A stretch of DNA of 64,000 bases from Allantophomopsis cytisporea (GCA_024752435.1 CP103027.1:372001-436000), one strand, 5' to 3'. Counted from the stretch's first letter, positions 12,036 through 24,498 are shown. A program made the numbers and translations. The notes: generated from the letters alone by a model not told the origin.

Positions 12036-13838
12036 CTACCACCCGAACTGTTCACAATGCAACTCAATACTCTTACCGGAGGATCCAATCTCAGAGGCAG
12101 TAACACGTCTTGTGACAGCCATCAATGTATCTGGACCACAGGCTGAAACAATCATCCTCTCGTTCTGTGGAAGCGCTTCTACTGCATTTCTGATGAGGGA
12201 TGGAAGATCCGGACGACCAGCATGAAGTACGAGACCAGCAGGCAAAGCACCATTCGAGTAGGCCTCAACGGCCGATGAGCCCACTACCTTTTCTGGATCT
12301 GAAGCAACAGCAGTGGGAAGAGCGGTAGTGATAGGCTGTTCGTGCTTTTCTGGCTGGCCAACGGTAGAGGATGATGAGGATGAAGTAGTGGTTGTAGCAG
12401 CGGAAGCACCCGTTACGTGAAGAGTGAGATTAACGTTGGGGCTGGCGGCAAGCACCTCGAGTTCCTTGGCGTACCAGGTCATGTTTGCAGTATCGCGAAC
12501 CACCCAGATGAACTCGACGACGGTCGATGACCTCTCTGCGGAAAGTTGCTTTGCGATGCGGACGGCGACACCTGCGGTGAATGATGCACCGCTTCCTCCG
12601 GCAATCAAGACCACGCGCTGGTAGTCAGTGAAGGAAGGGAGAGTGCCGTATGGACCGTCAATTGAGGCACTCAACGTAACACCTGGGTTGGCCTCGGCGT
12701 AGGTGTGGAGATCCCGTGTGAAGCCATCGTAAGCAGAGACTACGAATTCGAGAGGGTTAGTGGAGACGATTGTGAAGGGGTGCGTCTCAAAGGAGCGGAT
12801 CTTGGGTATCCACAGAAAGCCATGGTCACCTGCAACAGTGCCCAATGGAGTGCGAGACAAAGCAATGCGGATTCCACCGTGGGGGAGAGGGTGGATGGTG
12901 GCCTTATTGCCAAACGCGTTGATTACTACCTTGGCGGTGCGGATGATGCGATCCAAGCCCCAGATAATGGCCGCGAAGAGAATGATGATGACGGATTTTG
13001 TTGTAAACTTTGGACGATGCATGCCGACAGTGATGAGGATGAGCATGTACATTACAATGTGTGTAATGTAAAAGGTCTCGTATTGAAGCTTACGCATAAA
13101 GAGAGCTGTGAGCAGAATAATAAGCATGGCAAACCCAGCTACAATCCCCACCACATTGGTTGTCTCCTTGAGGCTGTAAAGCTTGCCGCTCTGGTTGTAT
13201 GACTGTATGTAGACCACACCATGAATAAGTGCGGAAATAACTGTGCAATAGCCAGCTGCTTGGTGAAGGATGTTGAGACGCTCGTAGGAGTAAGCAGTCA
13301 TAAAGGCAAGAGGTGTGTTCTTGAGTGCGAGAAAAGTAATGAGAGCAACGTTGAGCACCGTTATCCTAGCAAATTGTTAGATGCGGCATTTGATTGGCAG
13401 TCTTCTACTCACCATCCCATTCGCTTTGCCCAGGCAGTGAGAGTCGACCAATCGAGTGCAGTAGGTAAAAAGGCGAAACACAAGTTGAGAGCAATGTATA
13501 CAAGGAAAACGAGGAAGTGTCCAACAGAGGTAAATCCTGGGACTTTCCGTATCATGACACTTCTGATCATACTGTTTTCAAAGTTAGTAGGGAGTCACAA
13601 GAAGAAAATCGACCAGAACATACCGAGTCAAAGAGGTTGGAGCCTTCGTAATAGCACCATTCTTTGAAGAATATTTAGAAGCAAAATATCTACTCCAGTG
13701 AAAGATAATAAAGAGCAGGATCAGTCCGGCAAAAGCACCGCCATAATATCCAGAGATCTTCTCGTTGGTGAGTTGTCTAAGTCTCTTAGCAGAGAGTTTC
13801 TTTGCAGCACGAGCTGCGATAGTAGAATAATCCATCAT
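12036..13838 (-). CDS. Ferric-chelate reductase (FRE family, NOX-type flavocytochrome)
   Basis: Membrane flavocytochrome that passes electrons from cytosolic NADPH through FAD and two hemes to extracellular ferric or cupric chelates, the first step of reductive iron uptake. Exons on the minus strand are 13838-13624, 13571-13413 and 13365-12036, giving 567 aa; the introns are 52 and 47 bp, the first with a CTAAC branch site. Heme-ligand histidines H159/H173 and H227/H241 each show the expected 14-residue spacing. The FAD motif HPFT is at 320-323, the NADPH-binding GGSGAS at 381-386, and CGPD lies near the C terminus. A Thr/Ser-rich insert (about residues 441-455) and a PEKHEQ stretch interrupt the NADPH domain. 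No signal peptide was assigned. An inverted pair of iron-GATA consensus sites about 400 bp upstream suggests control by iron. Confidence 0.93.
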
Positions 13839-16793
13839 CGACAAACAAAGAGGATAGATGTATATGAGGAACAAATGATAAATACTTTGATCTGATTAGA
13901 TGTAGATGAGAAGAAGATAATCAGATCCATATATATTGGAGTTCTGGCACACAAGAAAACTCAACCACCTAGTAGCTGTACGACTCAGTGGATTCCACCA
14001 AGGATCCAGGAAGAAGAGATTCTTGATAGCTCCAGCTTCCAAGCCAATGGGCCATATCCCAAATCATTCAACGACCCTTGTGATCCTCCCACCCTTTCCA
14101 TGACCACGCCATTTCCAATGGAGCAAGTCATTGTAATATCGAGACGGACAAAAGCCATATTTCAATCGGGAAAAGTGGCTTGAGGAAGATATCACAGAAT
14201 TGGCATGCAGGGGTGTGGCGGTATATGCGTACTAGAGATCAGATAAGATGAGCGTAAAGGTTATCTGATCCACTGATTACGAGAGAGCGCCGATGAGGCC
14301 CACATTGAACACCAAAGCTGATTCGATTTCTTTAGACATCAACAACAAAAGTGGATCTCTGGTCCGGTCCTTTAAAGAAAATTTCCATGTGCCATTTACG
14401 CAGGAAGCTTCCTTGGCAACAAGGGGATCATCAAGCTCGCTTCAGAGCAAAATGGTGCCGCCCGGTTGGGTGCATCAATCACTGTCCTCCCGTATGGACC
14501 ATAATCACAATTGGAGACCTCGAGAGCTGTCGACACCTAAACCATCACCGTGCATGGAGGTTGGAATAAGATGGGCTTAATGGTTAACTCAGTTTGATGG
14601 TGAATTTATGAAAGAATGAGAAGCTATGAAGATGAAGATCTTCCAATCCGTTGGGTTCGATTTTGAAATCGTGAATTTTTAAGGTTTCACTTGGTGGTGG
14701 TTTTCGGTAGTACTGCGCTGGTAATTCCGCCCAATGGTAGGGGTTGAGAGGCTTCGTTCGCTGTCGTTCGTTATCAGATCGAGACTTTCCTAGCAGGTCT
14801 ACCGAGACAACCGTCGACAAAGTAGTACACTCAAGCACACTCAAGCACTGATGGACACCGACGAGCTTAAGCTTCCAGTAAGAATTCTCTTGGCGGTCAC
14901 CCGAAGCAATGACAATAAGCTTACAGAAGTATCTCTGCCTGAAAGCTCCTGCCGAGTCGGCTTACCCATGTCTCTTCACATCCAAGGTAGGTCGTGTCAC
15001 GATACCAGCACGGAGACATGAGACAACGAACCTCAGTGACATTCCAAACGGTTGTGATTGACAGAGTTATAACTTGCCAAGGTTCATACTCCGAAATACT
15101 CCACAGGATCACCAGTAGACCTTACACGATGTACGATACCGGCGTCGTCACCATGATATCCATGCGTGTGACTGGAAGAAAATGAAGAAAACCCGAGTTG
15201 CATATGGTACGTGAAGAGTTTCTTGAGCGGAAAAGTTGACAGCTGCAAAACCCAGAGAAAATTTACGTCCTCGAGACGAGCTGCGGGCAATAGCACCAGA
15301 CCTTTTGGGAAGCTATGTAAGCCTGGCTCCTTGGCAATGGTGAAGAATGAACGACAAACATGGAGTTTCCCAGTGCAGAGGAACGTCGAGATCTGTGGCG
15401 GGGTTAGCCGAAGAGTGTTGAATCCTTGCTCCAGCGCCAAAATCTTCGTCCAAAGAATTTCTGGTGAAGGTATTAGCAATTACTGAGAACAATGCATTGA
15501 TATCAGTTCGAGGAGAGATTCGGACTCTTTGTTGTGGGTTCATATCTCCGTGAGTTGCGCGGCTTTGTCGTTGGCAAGTATATGGAGTTTGAATGATTTT
15601 CCAGTCCAGCTGTGGAAGAATAAGAAACCCAATTTTCAGATGCCAACTTGAAGAAGAGTAGCTTTCTGCTTTTATTCGGGATACTGCAACCAAAATATGC
15701 TGGCCCGACACGACCTCTTGCATGAAATCACAAGGGGCGGCTCTCGTATTCTTTCTCTCACCTGCATCGGGTCCTGAAATTTTCAACATTGCAAGCAACT
15801 CGGCGATAGACAAAGACAATGAAAGATGTCAAAGGAAACTTACCACGTGTAAAGAATTTCTAACTCTGATATGTGATAGTGACCGAGGTTCTTCCAACAA
15901 TAGGAAATGTCTATGATGTCGGTGGTCCCTTGATCTAGAAGACACAATATCAACACGCCATAACAACTAAATTCGCTGAACTTGACAACCCGGCCCCGCG
16001 CCGATATGCGGATGTTTTGTTTCCACTAGGTTATCAAAGTCAAGGGATGTAGCTCATATCGATATACGTGTTATTTCCCAATGTATTGATGAGGTCAGAA
16101 GCTCTGTTGGATTGATTTAACGGGTAACATATAACTACCCAAATAGTCTCTCAATCAAATTAGGGCGAACAATCGGACATTAAGAACACTCTGATGCCCA
16201 GAGATTCTATGGCTCAGTTCAAAAGATAACTCTAGATAAATTTCACTCAAAGAATTGAATTCAGGAAAATAGATATAATGTTTTTTCTCAGCAGAACAGA
16301 TAAGAATATTGATTGATATGAAGCCGAAGCCAAATTATGTAGCAAGATCTTTCTCAATAAATGGCACGCTTTCTAGTATCTCTATTAAAAATTCACTCGG
16401 ACTGATTAGTTCAGCTTCACCCTGAGTTTCCGTGTTCTCCTTCCGTGATTCTTAATCTACGACTTCATCCTCAACCACTTTGTATATCTTCGAGCAAGGA
16501 GCGACTCATGTTAACTTATATATAGCTTCTACTCAGTAATTCCACAGCTTTGAAGTCAAGGGGTTCTGAACAAGTATACAGGTCTTCATAGACAAACAAC
16601 TATAAGTGAGTTTTCTCAAGATTCACCGTAATAAGGAGACTCATAATGCTGTAGATCGCGTTGTCCATCCCAGAAAATTAAGCTAAAATCCAATGATAAT
16701 GAATGAATTATGATATACAGTATTAAGATCGTAAGGGTATGCCCAATAACTACTCCGAGAACCCTCCGTAGCTATAAAAATATGCACGAAATT
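13839..16793. other. Long gene-poor interval (2.95 kb)
   Basis: It begins with the ferric reductase promoter, including the GATA pair at 14237-14270, and ends at the 3' side of the glucosyltransferase gene. The longest open frame is 15313-15819 (-), 168 codons from its first possible start, overlapped in other frames by others; none has a recognisable domain or plausible exon chain. A decayed gene cannot be excluded. Confidence 0.45.
14237..14270. promoter_or_regulatory. Inverted pair of iron-GATA (SreA/Sre1-type) consensus sites
   Basis: ATCAGATAA at 14238-14246 and its exact reverse complement TTATCTGAT at 14261-14269 match the ATCWGATAA site known for the fungal iron-responsive GATA repressors SreA, Sre1 and Urbs1. 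With one flanking base each, they form a perfect 10-bp inverted repeat (14237-14246 and 14261-14270) with a 14-bp spacer. They lie about 400 bp upstream of the ferric reductase start codon. Binding is inference from the motif and the neighbouring gene. Confidence 0.7.
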
Positions 16794-19700
16794 CTAACGC
16801 GCAATCGATTCTTTCCGCATATTTGCCACCGGTCGGGCGGTTGCAACGGATTCTCTACGATTTGCAGCTGATTCTTTGCAAGAATTTGCCACCGATTCCT
16901 TGCAAGCTTTGCGTGATACCCGCCCTACATCAGGGCAAGCATTAAGGACGTCGTTCCACCTCAGGACAATGGCCGCCTTCTCTTCTTCAGTTGCAGCCTC
17001 ATAATCAGCGATGCCCTGTTTCAATCTGATGGCTAAGACAGTGGCGTGAAGATCGTGGTTTCTACTCTTCTCGAATTCTTTCTCGATGCCCTTCAAAGTA
17101 TATCCAGGCACAGCAAAGAATGCTAATAATGTGTTAGCGAATGATTTCAAGAAACTTCAGTTCCTTTGAAAACAACGAACAATGACATACCAGCAAGAAT
17201 CTTATATATGAATGACGCTCCACCTTTTCCAAGGCCTTTTCCAAAGCCCTTGGCGCCCTCTTTCTTCGCTCCGTTGATTGGCTGCGTGACAATACCCGTA
17301 AATCCATCCCAAATACCATATCCAAAGCTTTTCCCCGCACTCCTGCAGCCGCTCTTGATACCTTTGATGTTGTCCCTGCGCCTAACAGTCTCATCATGGA
17401 ATGCATAACCGGATACGTTGTGAAATCCATTAGCAAGATTATAAAAGAATGCCACAGGCGCTTTTCCAAGGAAACGAGCGAAATCGACGCCAAAATGAGC
17501 CGTATTGGAGGCAACATTCCTGAGTTTCGAGCGGTCTTCAGCGTTCTTCCGATTTTTCTTAATATACATGGGCTGGGAGTTGGCCGCTATCGTTCGACCC
17601 ATGTGCATACCGCGTGATATACGGCTAGAATGCTTCGGTTCGACATGTCCAGTTGCCATGCGCTGGGCTACCAAGTCAATATGAGCCGTAGAATATTGCC
17701 GTCCTGGATTTGACCTCTGCGAAGGGACTTCCTCTTCACCCTTTTCTTCTGAAGCTGCTGTCGAAGACGTGCCGTGAGAATTGACGCTCTTGATCGGATC
17801 ATGGGCTTCTGAATCTGGCTGTTTTTTAAGGGTAACACGCATGGAGCGTATGTATTCATGAGTAATCACACCAAGGGCTGTGAGTGTACCAGAGACTGAT
17901 GCAATAATCGCAATAGTTGGCCCTTCCGCACCTTCGTCAACGTACCAGTCTCTATGTTGAATTCTGAGAATAGTTAGTATCTGGTTATCGATGAAGAAGA
18001 GGACAAACAAACAATGACAATTGGTGGACTTGAAGGAAGCCGCTATGATATAGGGTTGCCACAGCTAAACTACTAAGTCTCAAATTGGTCTTCCTGACGT
18101 GCCATACTGCAACTCTATCTGGGCAGAGGTGACATCTCATGCTGTCGTAGTCCAAGTCTCTATGAAAGTACTTTGCAGCTTCGAGAGCACCATCTTCACC
18201 TTCAATCTCGTGGCCCATCTTCTGAGCTGCGGTCAAAATTCTTGGCCTCAGAGCTTGCGTTATACTACTGGCCAAAGTCTCCTCAGTCATCTTTTTGTAA
18301 GGAACCGGTTCGGGACCAGCACCGGCTCGATGAATCATGGCTCCCCAGAATGGCTGATCACCGAAGAAAGGCACCACGACTGTCGGTTTCCCTAAAGCTA
18401 CACCTATTGCAGTTGTACCTGCACCTCCATGGTGCACTACAGCAGAGACATATTGGAACAACCAATCATGAGGCACATTACCAAGCAAGTAGATGCCCTC
18501 GGGTGGATTATCACCCCCGAACCCTCCCCAGCCTTTCGAAACAAGTGCACGAACACCAGCGCGTTTCACAGCACCAAAAATCATGGACGTGAGCTTTCCT
18601 GGGTTATCGACGACAATCGATCCGAAGCCAATATAAACAGGAGGAGGTCCAACCTTGAGAAATTCGACTAAATCAGCCGGCGGCTCATATGTAGACGCCT
18701 TCTTCAAGAATGAAAAGCCGCTAATGCTGATATGAGGTCCCCAGTCTTTGGGTCGTGGAATGAGTGCCTCGGACCATGTGTAGGTGTATGGAACACGCAT
18801 CCTCGCCAGTAACATATGACCCCATAGGGGTGAAATGATATCTAAATGGAGTGTCCTGGCTCGAAATGTGTTTATAACGTCGCCAAGCCTTATCAAAGTT
18901 AGTGAAGTGCTTCGAGTTCAAGCATCGGATTGATATACCCTTGCCATGCCAGCAGCTCCATCATTGAATAACTAATGTAGTTTGCAACACTTGGATCGAC
19001 AGAGTTTGTATCGATTGAAGCTAGAGGATGGGGAAATGCATGTGTAGGAGACCATGGCATAGTGAATATCATGTGAAGGGGTATCCTCAACTTTTCTGCA
19101 CAATGAAGATGGCCGTAGCTGGGTGGATTCGCAATAATCGCATCCGCAATGAATGGCTCTCCTTCGGTATCTGGTGTGTCAAACTCCCATTCCTTTTGTC
19201 TGGGTCCTAAGCCGTTACCACGTTCTATACAGCTCCTCCAACAACCGTCCAGTATTTCCGCTATGTCGGCTCTTCTTCTTCCTACATCTCCGGATTTTAT
19301 GGTGTTTAGACTGGGTAAAAGTCCAGGGTTCTTGACCATGTACTTTCAAACACAAGATCAGCTTCAACAAATTTTTGCGATGAAAATATATACATACAGC
19401 CATCAGAGTTGCCGGATCGCCTCCAATTGAGAAGAACTCTAGTCCATTCTCTTCCACAAAGTCCTTGAACACAGGATGAGTGCATATACGGACTCGATGT
19501 GAATAAGGCGGCTTCTTGAGCTCTAGTCCGATAGCAATAAAAGGCTGGACATCGCCACGAGATCCAACAATATGAATAGCGATATTCAAACGCGGTATTC
19601 CCTCAAAACCCCCCAAGAGTTTTGAATAATCAACCTTTAATTTTTTCCTTAGGCGCCTCGGCTCCACACCGACGAACCCTTTGTGTTTGCCATTGATTTC

Positions 19701-19844
19701 TTTATTGATGTGGTGCATGTCATATTTCAGGGCCGTTCGAATCACTTTCAGCGACACTCGTCCATCTCCAAGCAGACGGGCTTTTCCAAAGCCATGATGA
19801 TTGTCGAGTGGAATCCGTTCTTCTGAACTCGCATCTGACGACAT
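16794..19844 (-). CDS. Glycosyltransferase family 28, UDP-glucose:sterol glucosyltransferase-like
   Basis: Predicted UDP-sugar-dependent transferase related to sterol 3-beta-glucosyltransferases. Five exons on the minus strand: 19844-19398, 19342-18939, 18888-18013, 17963-17191 and 17122-16794, giving 942 aa. The introns are 55, 50, 49 and 68 bp, several with clear CTAAC branch sites. The N-terminal acceptor-side motif [12 protein letters not shown] starts at residue 91. The sugar-nucleotide signature begins with [10 protein letters not shown] at 435-444 and ends with DQPF around 461-464. It lacks the PH/GRAM domains of Atg26. Instead it has a long C-terminal extension (from about residue 580) with glycine/lysine-rich segments and a tail of degenerate KESVA-like repeats. 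The start is the first ATG giving a protein-like N terminus; the frame extends further upstream without coding character. Sterol as acceptor is inference. Confidence 0.9.
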
Positions 19845-21225
19845 TTCGACTGTAATCCGGGAGAAGGGAATAGTTTCGTGGTCAATTTGCAAAGATACTC
19901 GAAGGAAGAGTAGTGTTCCACACAGGTTCGTATGAAATGCACGAATTGTTGTCGGGTAACCTAGAACCACGTCATAAATGGACTCAGGCGCTTTGCGAGT
20001 TCATGTATATTAATGACAGATCCTTCTTGATCGAGGAACAATTCGCTAGCAGGATAGATCCAACAGCATATCAAATCAGTAGGTATGTATCCGTCGTTGA
20101 TATGTGGTGCTGATGATGATCCTATGACGACCAGAGGTGATGTCTCATTCCGGTACTTAAATCCTGTCGTCAACTTCATCCATTTCTTTGGTGCTGGAAA
20201 AGACTATCATGGTGAGGAGATGAAGCAATACCCGTTATCCCGGAGTAGAAGTATACAGCTAGTCTTTTACACGACCACCCGTTAAAATCCAGTCAGACGG
20301 TATCATGGGGCGAAACCTGTTCATTCAAAAGTAGACTTAAGGTTCAAGCTGGGAATGTAGCTTCAGCTTTGGGTGCATCAGTCCCGAGGCTCTTCATCCA
20401 TGAGCATGGTGGCATGGGAAAGAATACCCCGGATGGCTCGGTGCTGACATGGATCCGTCGCCGACCACCGAGGCTTGCCAACCTTTCGTTTTACCCTATA
20501 TTTTACAGTTTCAGCCGTGATTAGCACGTGATAATGATGTTTCGACAAATTATAACACTTCTTTCAATCATCTAATTAAGTATCAGTATTGTTTAGAGGC
20601 TGGATTTGGGTTTCATATCTAACTTAAAAGGTATATGCCATACGCCAGTTTGTCGTACTTCATTTGGATGGGGTTCAAGATTCACCACTCACCTCTAGCT
20701 GTTCAGTGATACCACCGCTGATCAGTCCCCCATGGTCCAGTAAAATGTATATATCTGTCCCTTCGTGGCACAGCGCGGCACAGATACCAGATAAGCACTA
20801 CAAGATATAAAATAGTACTGACAGAATCGATTTTAGATAATCAAAGTGCATGCATGGAAGCATTTATACCCGATGCCGTGCGAGAAATATTTGCTGGACT
20901 TGAAAATATCCGTAGAGGCCGAGAGTATCGGACGAGCGAACACTGACTATCTTTTAACCCCAAAGGTTACATAGAAGTGCCGGCACGGCTAGTAAGATAG
21001 CTCTGAGATGCTCTCAATAAATAAGTTTAGTGAGTCCCGACATAATCTCTAATGTAAATGTTGAAAGAAAAACAAATGCTATACTTTGGTTTCACAGAAT
21101 CAACTTTTCATTGATTCAAGCCAAGCTACTTGATTCTCATTTTGATGTACTCTTGACCCACGTTCCTCGTATTCACTACCTCCCTCAAAAATACAAACGA
21201 GATCAAGCAACAAATATCCATAAAG
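19845..21225. other. Gene-free divergent interval
   Basis: This 1.4 kb lies between the glucosyltransferase (-) and DUF2985 (+) genes and must hold both promoters. Short open frames carry no recognisable domain. No RNA gene, repeat or mobile-element fragment was recognised. Confidence 0.5.
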
Positions 21226-22311
21226 ATGTCGCAAGGAGATAAGACGGGCGTAACCGGACGTCTACGCAGGGCGTCTATCTCAGCGGTGGATACAGTGATG
21301 AATTACAATCCACAACCAGGCATGTGGGCAGCGACGGGCACAGTAATCGCAACTGCACCAACCCTTACCGAATTACGAGAACCTATGGCCGGAGGAGCAA
21401 ACATTGAATTTAACGCTCACGGACATGACGCGAGAGCGGTAGTCCAAGTTGAGAATAATAATCCAATGCTTACTGCCCTTACAAGAACCGGTACCAACCT
21501 TACCAAAGTACCAACTTCAGTAGAAAAAGATGAAAACACCGAGAAGACTTTCGACACCACAGAGCAGCTCTCCCTATCGGCCACTGCAGCCTCAGTTGGG
21601 AAACACGGCTGGGGTGAAACCATCAGGCATGGCTTATCCGCATTCTGGAAGTTTACCAAGACGCCTACAGGCTTCTGTATGACAATATACGGGCTCAACA
21701 TCGTGGCCTGGGGCGCCATGTTATTCTTCCTGTTGCTGAAGGCTGCTCCCGCTATGAATCATCCCAGTGCCGACTCAGATTCCTCACCGAGAAAGAAGTG
21801 GATTGAGATCGATTCGCAGATCTTGAATGCGTTGTTCTGTGTGACGGGCTTTGGCCTCGCCCCGTGGCGCTTCCGGGATCTTAGATACATGATCATGGTT
21901 CGGTTCTGGAAGAGTCAACATGCTATTGCCAAGTTGTCGGAGCAGAACAAGAGCTGGTTCCGGCCGCCATACTGGGCACGGGAGAATATTGCGAATGCTA
22001 GTGTGGAGCTGGGGATACCTGAGAAGTTGACGTTCACGGGACAATGTGCGCCACCGACTGCGCTTTGGAAGCTGAGTTTTGTGATTTGGATGATGATATT
22101 TAATACTCTGTTCCAAATTTGTTTGTGTTTTTTCATGTGGCATTACAATCGTATTAATAGACCGGGTTGGGCAACAGGCACATTCATTGGTTTTGGCTGT
22201 GGCGTGAGTTTGCTGGCGGGATTGATGATGTGGTGGGAGGGAAGAAAGGTCAAAAAGATCGAGGGTCCACACGTGGTAGTGGTTGATAGTGGGGAGAATG
22301 AAGGTTCATGA
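21226..22311 (+). CDS. DUF2985-type fungal integral membrane protein
   Basis: Uncharacterised fungal membrane protein; the central stretch with FCVTGFGLAPWRFRDLRYM resembles the DUF2985 family. It is an intronless frame of 361 aa whose ATG follows an AT-rich leader (TAAAG before ATG). Residues 1-130 are hydrophilic. Hydrophobic segments lie near 147-168 (FCMTIYGLNIVAWG onward), around 200-212, and as a pair near 285-305 and 318-334 in the C-terminal third (WKLSFVIWMMIFN; FIGFGCGVSLLAGLMMWW). The C terminus is short and charged. Some family members are mislabelled alpha-L-rhamnosidase in databases; nothing here looks like a glycosidase. Function unknown. Confidence 0.82.
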   Translation: MSQGDKTGVTGRLRRASISAVDTVMNYNPQPGMWAATGTVIATAPTLTELREPMAGGANIEFNAHGHDARAVVQVENNNPMLTALTRTGTNLTKVPTSVEKDENTEKTFDTTEQLSLSATAASVGKHGWGETIRHGLSAFWKFTKTPTGFCMTIYGLNIVAWGAMLFFLLLKAAPAMNHPSADSDSSPRKKWIEIDSQILNALFCVTGFGLAPWRFRDLRYMIMVRFWKSQHAIAKLSEQNKSWFRPPYWARENIANASVELGIPEKLTFTGQCAPPTALWKLSFVIWMMIFNTLFQICLCFFMWHYNRINRPGWATGTFIGFGCGVSLLAGLMMWWEGRKVKKIEGPHVVVVDSGENEGS

Positions 22312-22770
22312 GTAGGTAGAGCTTTGAAAAGCACCCGTCATAATAGAAATGAATCTTTTCTATATGAAAGCATGGAAAAGCTGGAAGGTTAGAGTAATAA
22401 CCAAACCAGATGGACAAGGATATTGAGTTTCAAAATGATTGCTGCGGCTCTCGTCGGCCGTTGGAAAATTGTACAGTTATCAAGAATCTTACAGCCAATC
22501 ATTTTGAGTAACAAGACTGCGGAGACTAGTGCAGTTATTGGGCTAAAGTCGTATGATTATCAAAGCTTCCACGATCAGATACAAGTGAGTCAAGAATCCA
22601 ACACGGGAACGAACAGGTAAGTCGTATACTAGTCACACCCTTTCGCTGTTCGATCTTAAAGAGGCCATTCGGCATTTATTATGCGTGGTAACGAGATACA
22701 TTAGATCACGATTATCGAAATATTGCTAGCTCTAGGGATTCGCCTACAACATCAATGCTTCAGATATTGT
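22312..22770. other. Intergenic region between convergent genes
   Basis: It contains the 3' ends of the DUF2985 gene (+) and the hydrolase gene (-). A short plus-strand open frame at 22423-22620 has no recognisable features and was not called. Confidence 0.5.
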
Positions 22771-23762
22771 TTATGCCAACCAAGCTTTCGTGACCTTCTC
22801 CAAACCCCGCTGTAACCAACCATCCTCTAGTTTCGACTCAGTATCAAAACCATGATCACCAGGCTTATACTCAACATGGAGATTATCCTTGAACTTCGGC
22901 CTAGCTATCTCGACAAATTTCTCGGTGCCAGAAACAGGGACAGCACTATCCTGAAGACCATGCATAATAAAAATCAATGGCAGTCGCTCAGCTTTCAAGA
23001 TCGTTTTCATCGGGTAAAGAATTTCATCAGTCCCCATAAACTCTTTGATACAACCCTGCTGAATTGTAGCCAACATGATAGCCATTGTCGCAGGATCCAG
23101 ATTTGGAGTCCCACTTATGACCGGCGCACCCTTGACGTTTGCCAAGATCTGACTCGCCTGTTCGGCGGGCATCATCGGCGCGCCCATGATACTCTTTGGG
23201 ACATGCGTCGAGAAAAACTCAGAGTCATAATCGAGCACTGGATAGCCAGCTATAGCAGCCTTCACAAAATTCCCCTCTAGCAGCGCCGATTGGATGGTCA
23301 GATACCCGCCGGCAGACTCACCAGCTACGAGCACGTGGTCAATATCCGCTTGTTTGCCTGGTGAAACGCGGCTTAGGTGATCATTCAGCGAATTTCGCAC
23401 CCAGGAGTAGAAATCTCGAACGTCAGAGAGAAGTTCCAGGCCATCGACGCCCGGAAGCAGTCGGTAGTTGGCGTTTATTACGATTGCATTGTGACTTTCC
23501 GTGTAATCAAGGTACCATTGAGGATACCAGTCAGGAAACATGGCATCGCCAACGATCTGCTTTGTTAGTTGGTGCTTCACTGATTTGTGGGTGAGTATCA
23601 ACATACGAGGAATCCGCCATGCAAGCGCACAGCAATGGGCAGTTTGCCGGAGGGTGCATTCTTGGGGACAAGTACGTAGGCTTTGATATCAACTCCATCT
23701 ACACTCTTGTAGATGACTTCTGATACGTCGTGCCGAGCCGTGAACTTCTGGTGATAAGTCAT
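22771..23762 (-). CDS. Alpha/beta hydrolase (HSL-like esterase/lipase)
   Basis: Predicted serine hydrolase of the alpha/beta fold, closest in layout to hormone-sensitive-lipase-like esterases. Two exons on the minus strand, 23762-23607 and 23556-22771, give 313 aa; the 50-bp intron has a CTAAC branch site and interrupts just after the oxyanion-hole motif. HGG is at residues 48-50, the nucleophile elbow GESAGG at 131-136 (Ser133), and the likely acid and base are Asp255 (in GLQDSAVP) and His287 (in PGDHGFD). There is no signal peptide or membrane segment, so it is probably cytosolic. Substrate unknown. It is the last intact gene before the retrotransposon island, whose left edge lies about 730 bp beyond its start codon. 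Confidence 0.9.
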
Positions 23763-24494
23763 ATTTGGTAGCGTTGGAATAACTTTGAGGCAAATTGAAT
23801 CTTCGAATCGTCCCAGAAATCTGATAATAGTGATTTTTCTAAGAGATGGTAGACTCGTTACTCATCCGATTTAAAGAAAGGATGATTACACACATATATA
23901 TGTCTATGTGCGCGTGTGTTTGTCAGCATAGAATTGCTCTTTTACTACTTGAGGTCCCTTGGTCATTTGCATCGGCTTTTTGATCGTCGCTTGATAATCC
24001 AGATTGGGTCGTATTTGTCCAAAGATGGGCAAAACACATGGTGATAAGGTAGGCATTCGCAACATATTCTACCTAATCGTGAAACAATTGCAAGTTAATC
24101 GGATTTTCCATCGGAATTAGGACATTAGTATATATTGATTTGAAATGATAGCAGAGCTAGGAGTATCTATGCTAAGTCTGAGTCGTCTACTCATGAATCA
24201 TTCTTGGCTTATATCTTCGCGAGATCGGACAGCGAGGCCGATTCGGCGCTATAACGCGAGAAAAGCGATAACAGCGAGGAAATCATTTAGAGCATTATAC
24301 AGTCAAACCGGATGACGGAGAGATGATTAGAAATACGCTGTATCAATGTCTTCTCATATATAGTACCTGGAGTTAGTTCTCATCATACTTGTTGTTGTTG
24401 GTGCGCATTTGAACCATAAGGAACTTACAGTAGCTTTCTTGGGTGCGATGAAGGCTGACGACCATGATTGGTTGGTATTTTCGGCCCTTGGTGG
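23763..24494. other. Intergenic region bordering the retrotransposon island
   Basis: This unmutated sequence holds the hydrolase promoter and a short alternating purine-pyrimidine tract around 23890-23920. No gene was recognised. The island starts at the ACGT duplication at 24495-24498. Confidence 0.6.
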
Positions 24495-24498
24495 ACGT

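Noticed and set aside
15313..15819. 168-codon minus-strand open frame in the 2.95-kb gene-poor interval
   Set aside because: No domain, no plausible exon neighbours and overlapping alternatives in other frames; left as unassigned.
19845..19970. Extending the glucosyltransferase N terminus to the start of its open frame
   Set aside because: The added residues look non-coding, and the ATG at 19844 begins a charged, protein-like N terminus.
10262..23762. Secondary-metabolite cluster around the reductase, glucosyltransferase and hydrolase genes
   Set aside because: No backbone synthase, regulator or shared promoter pattern is present; the families are common housekeeping or solitary genes.
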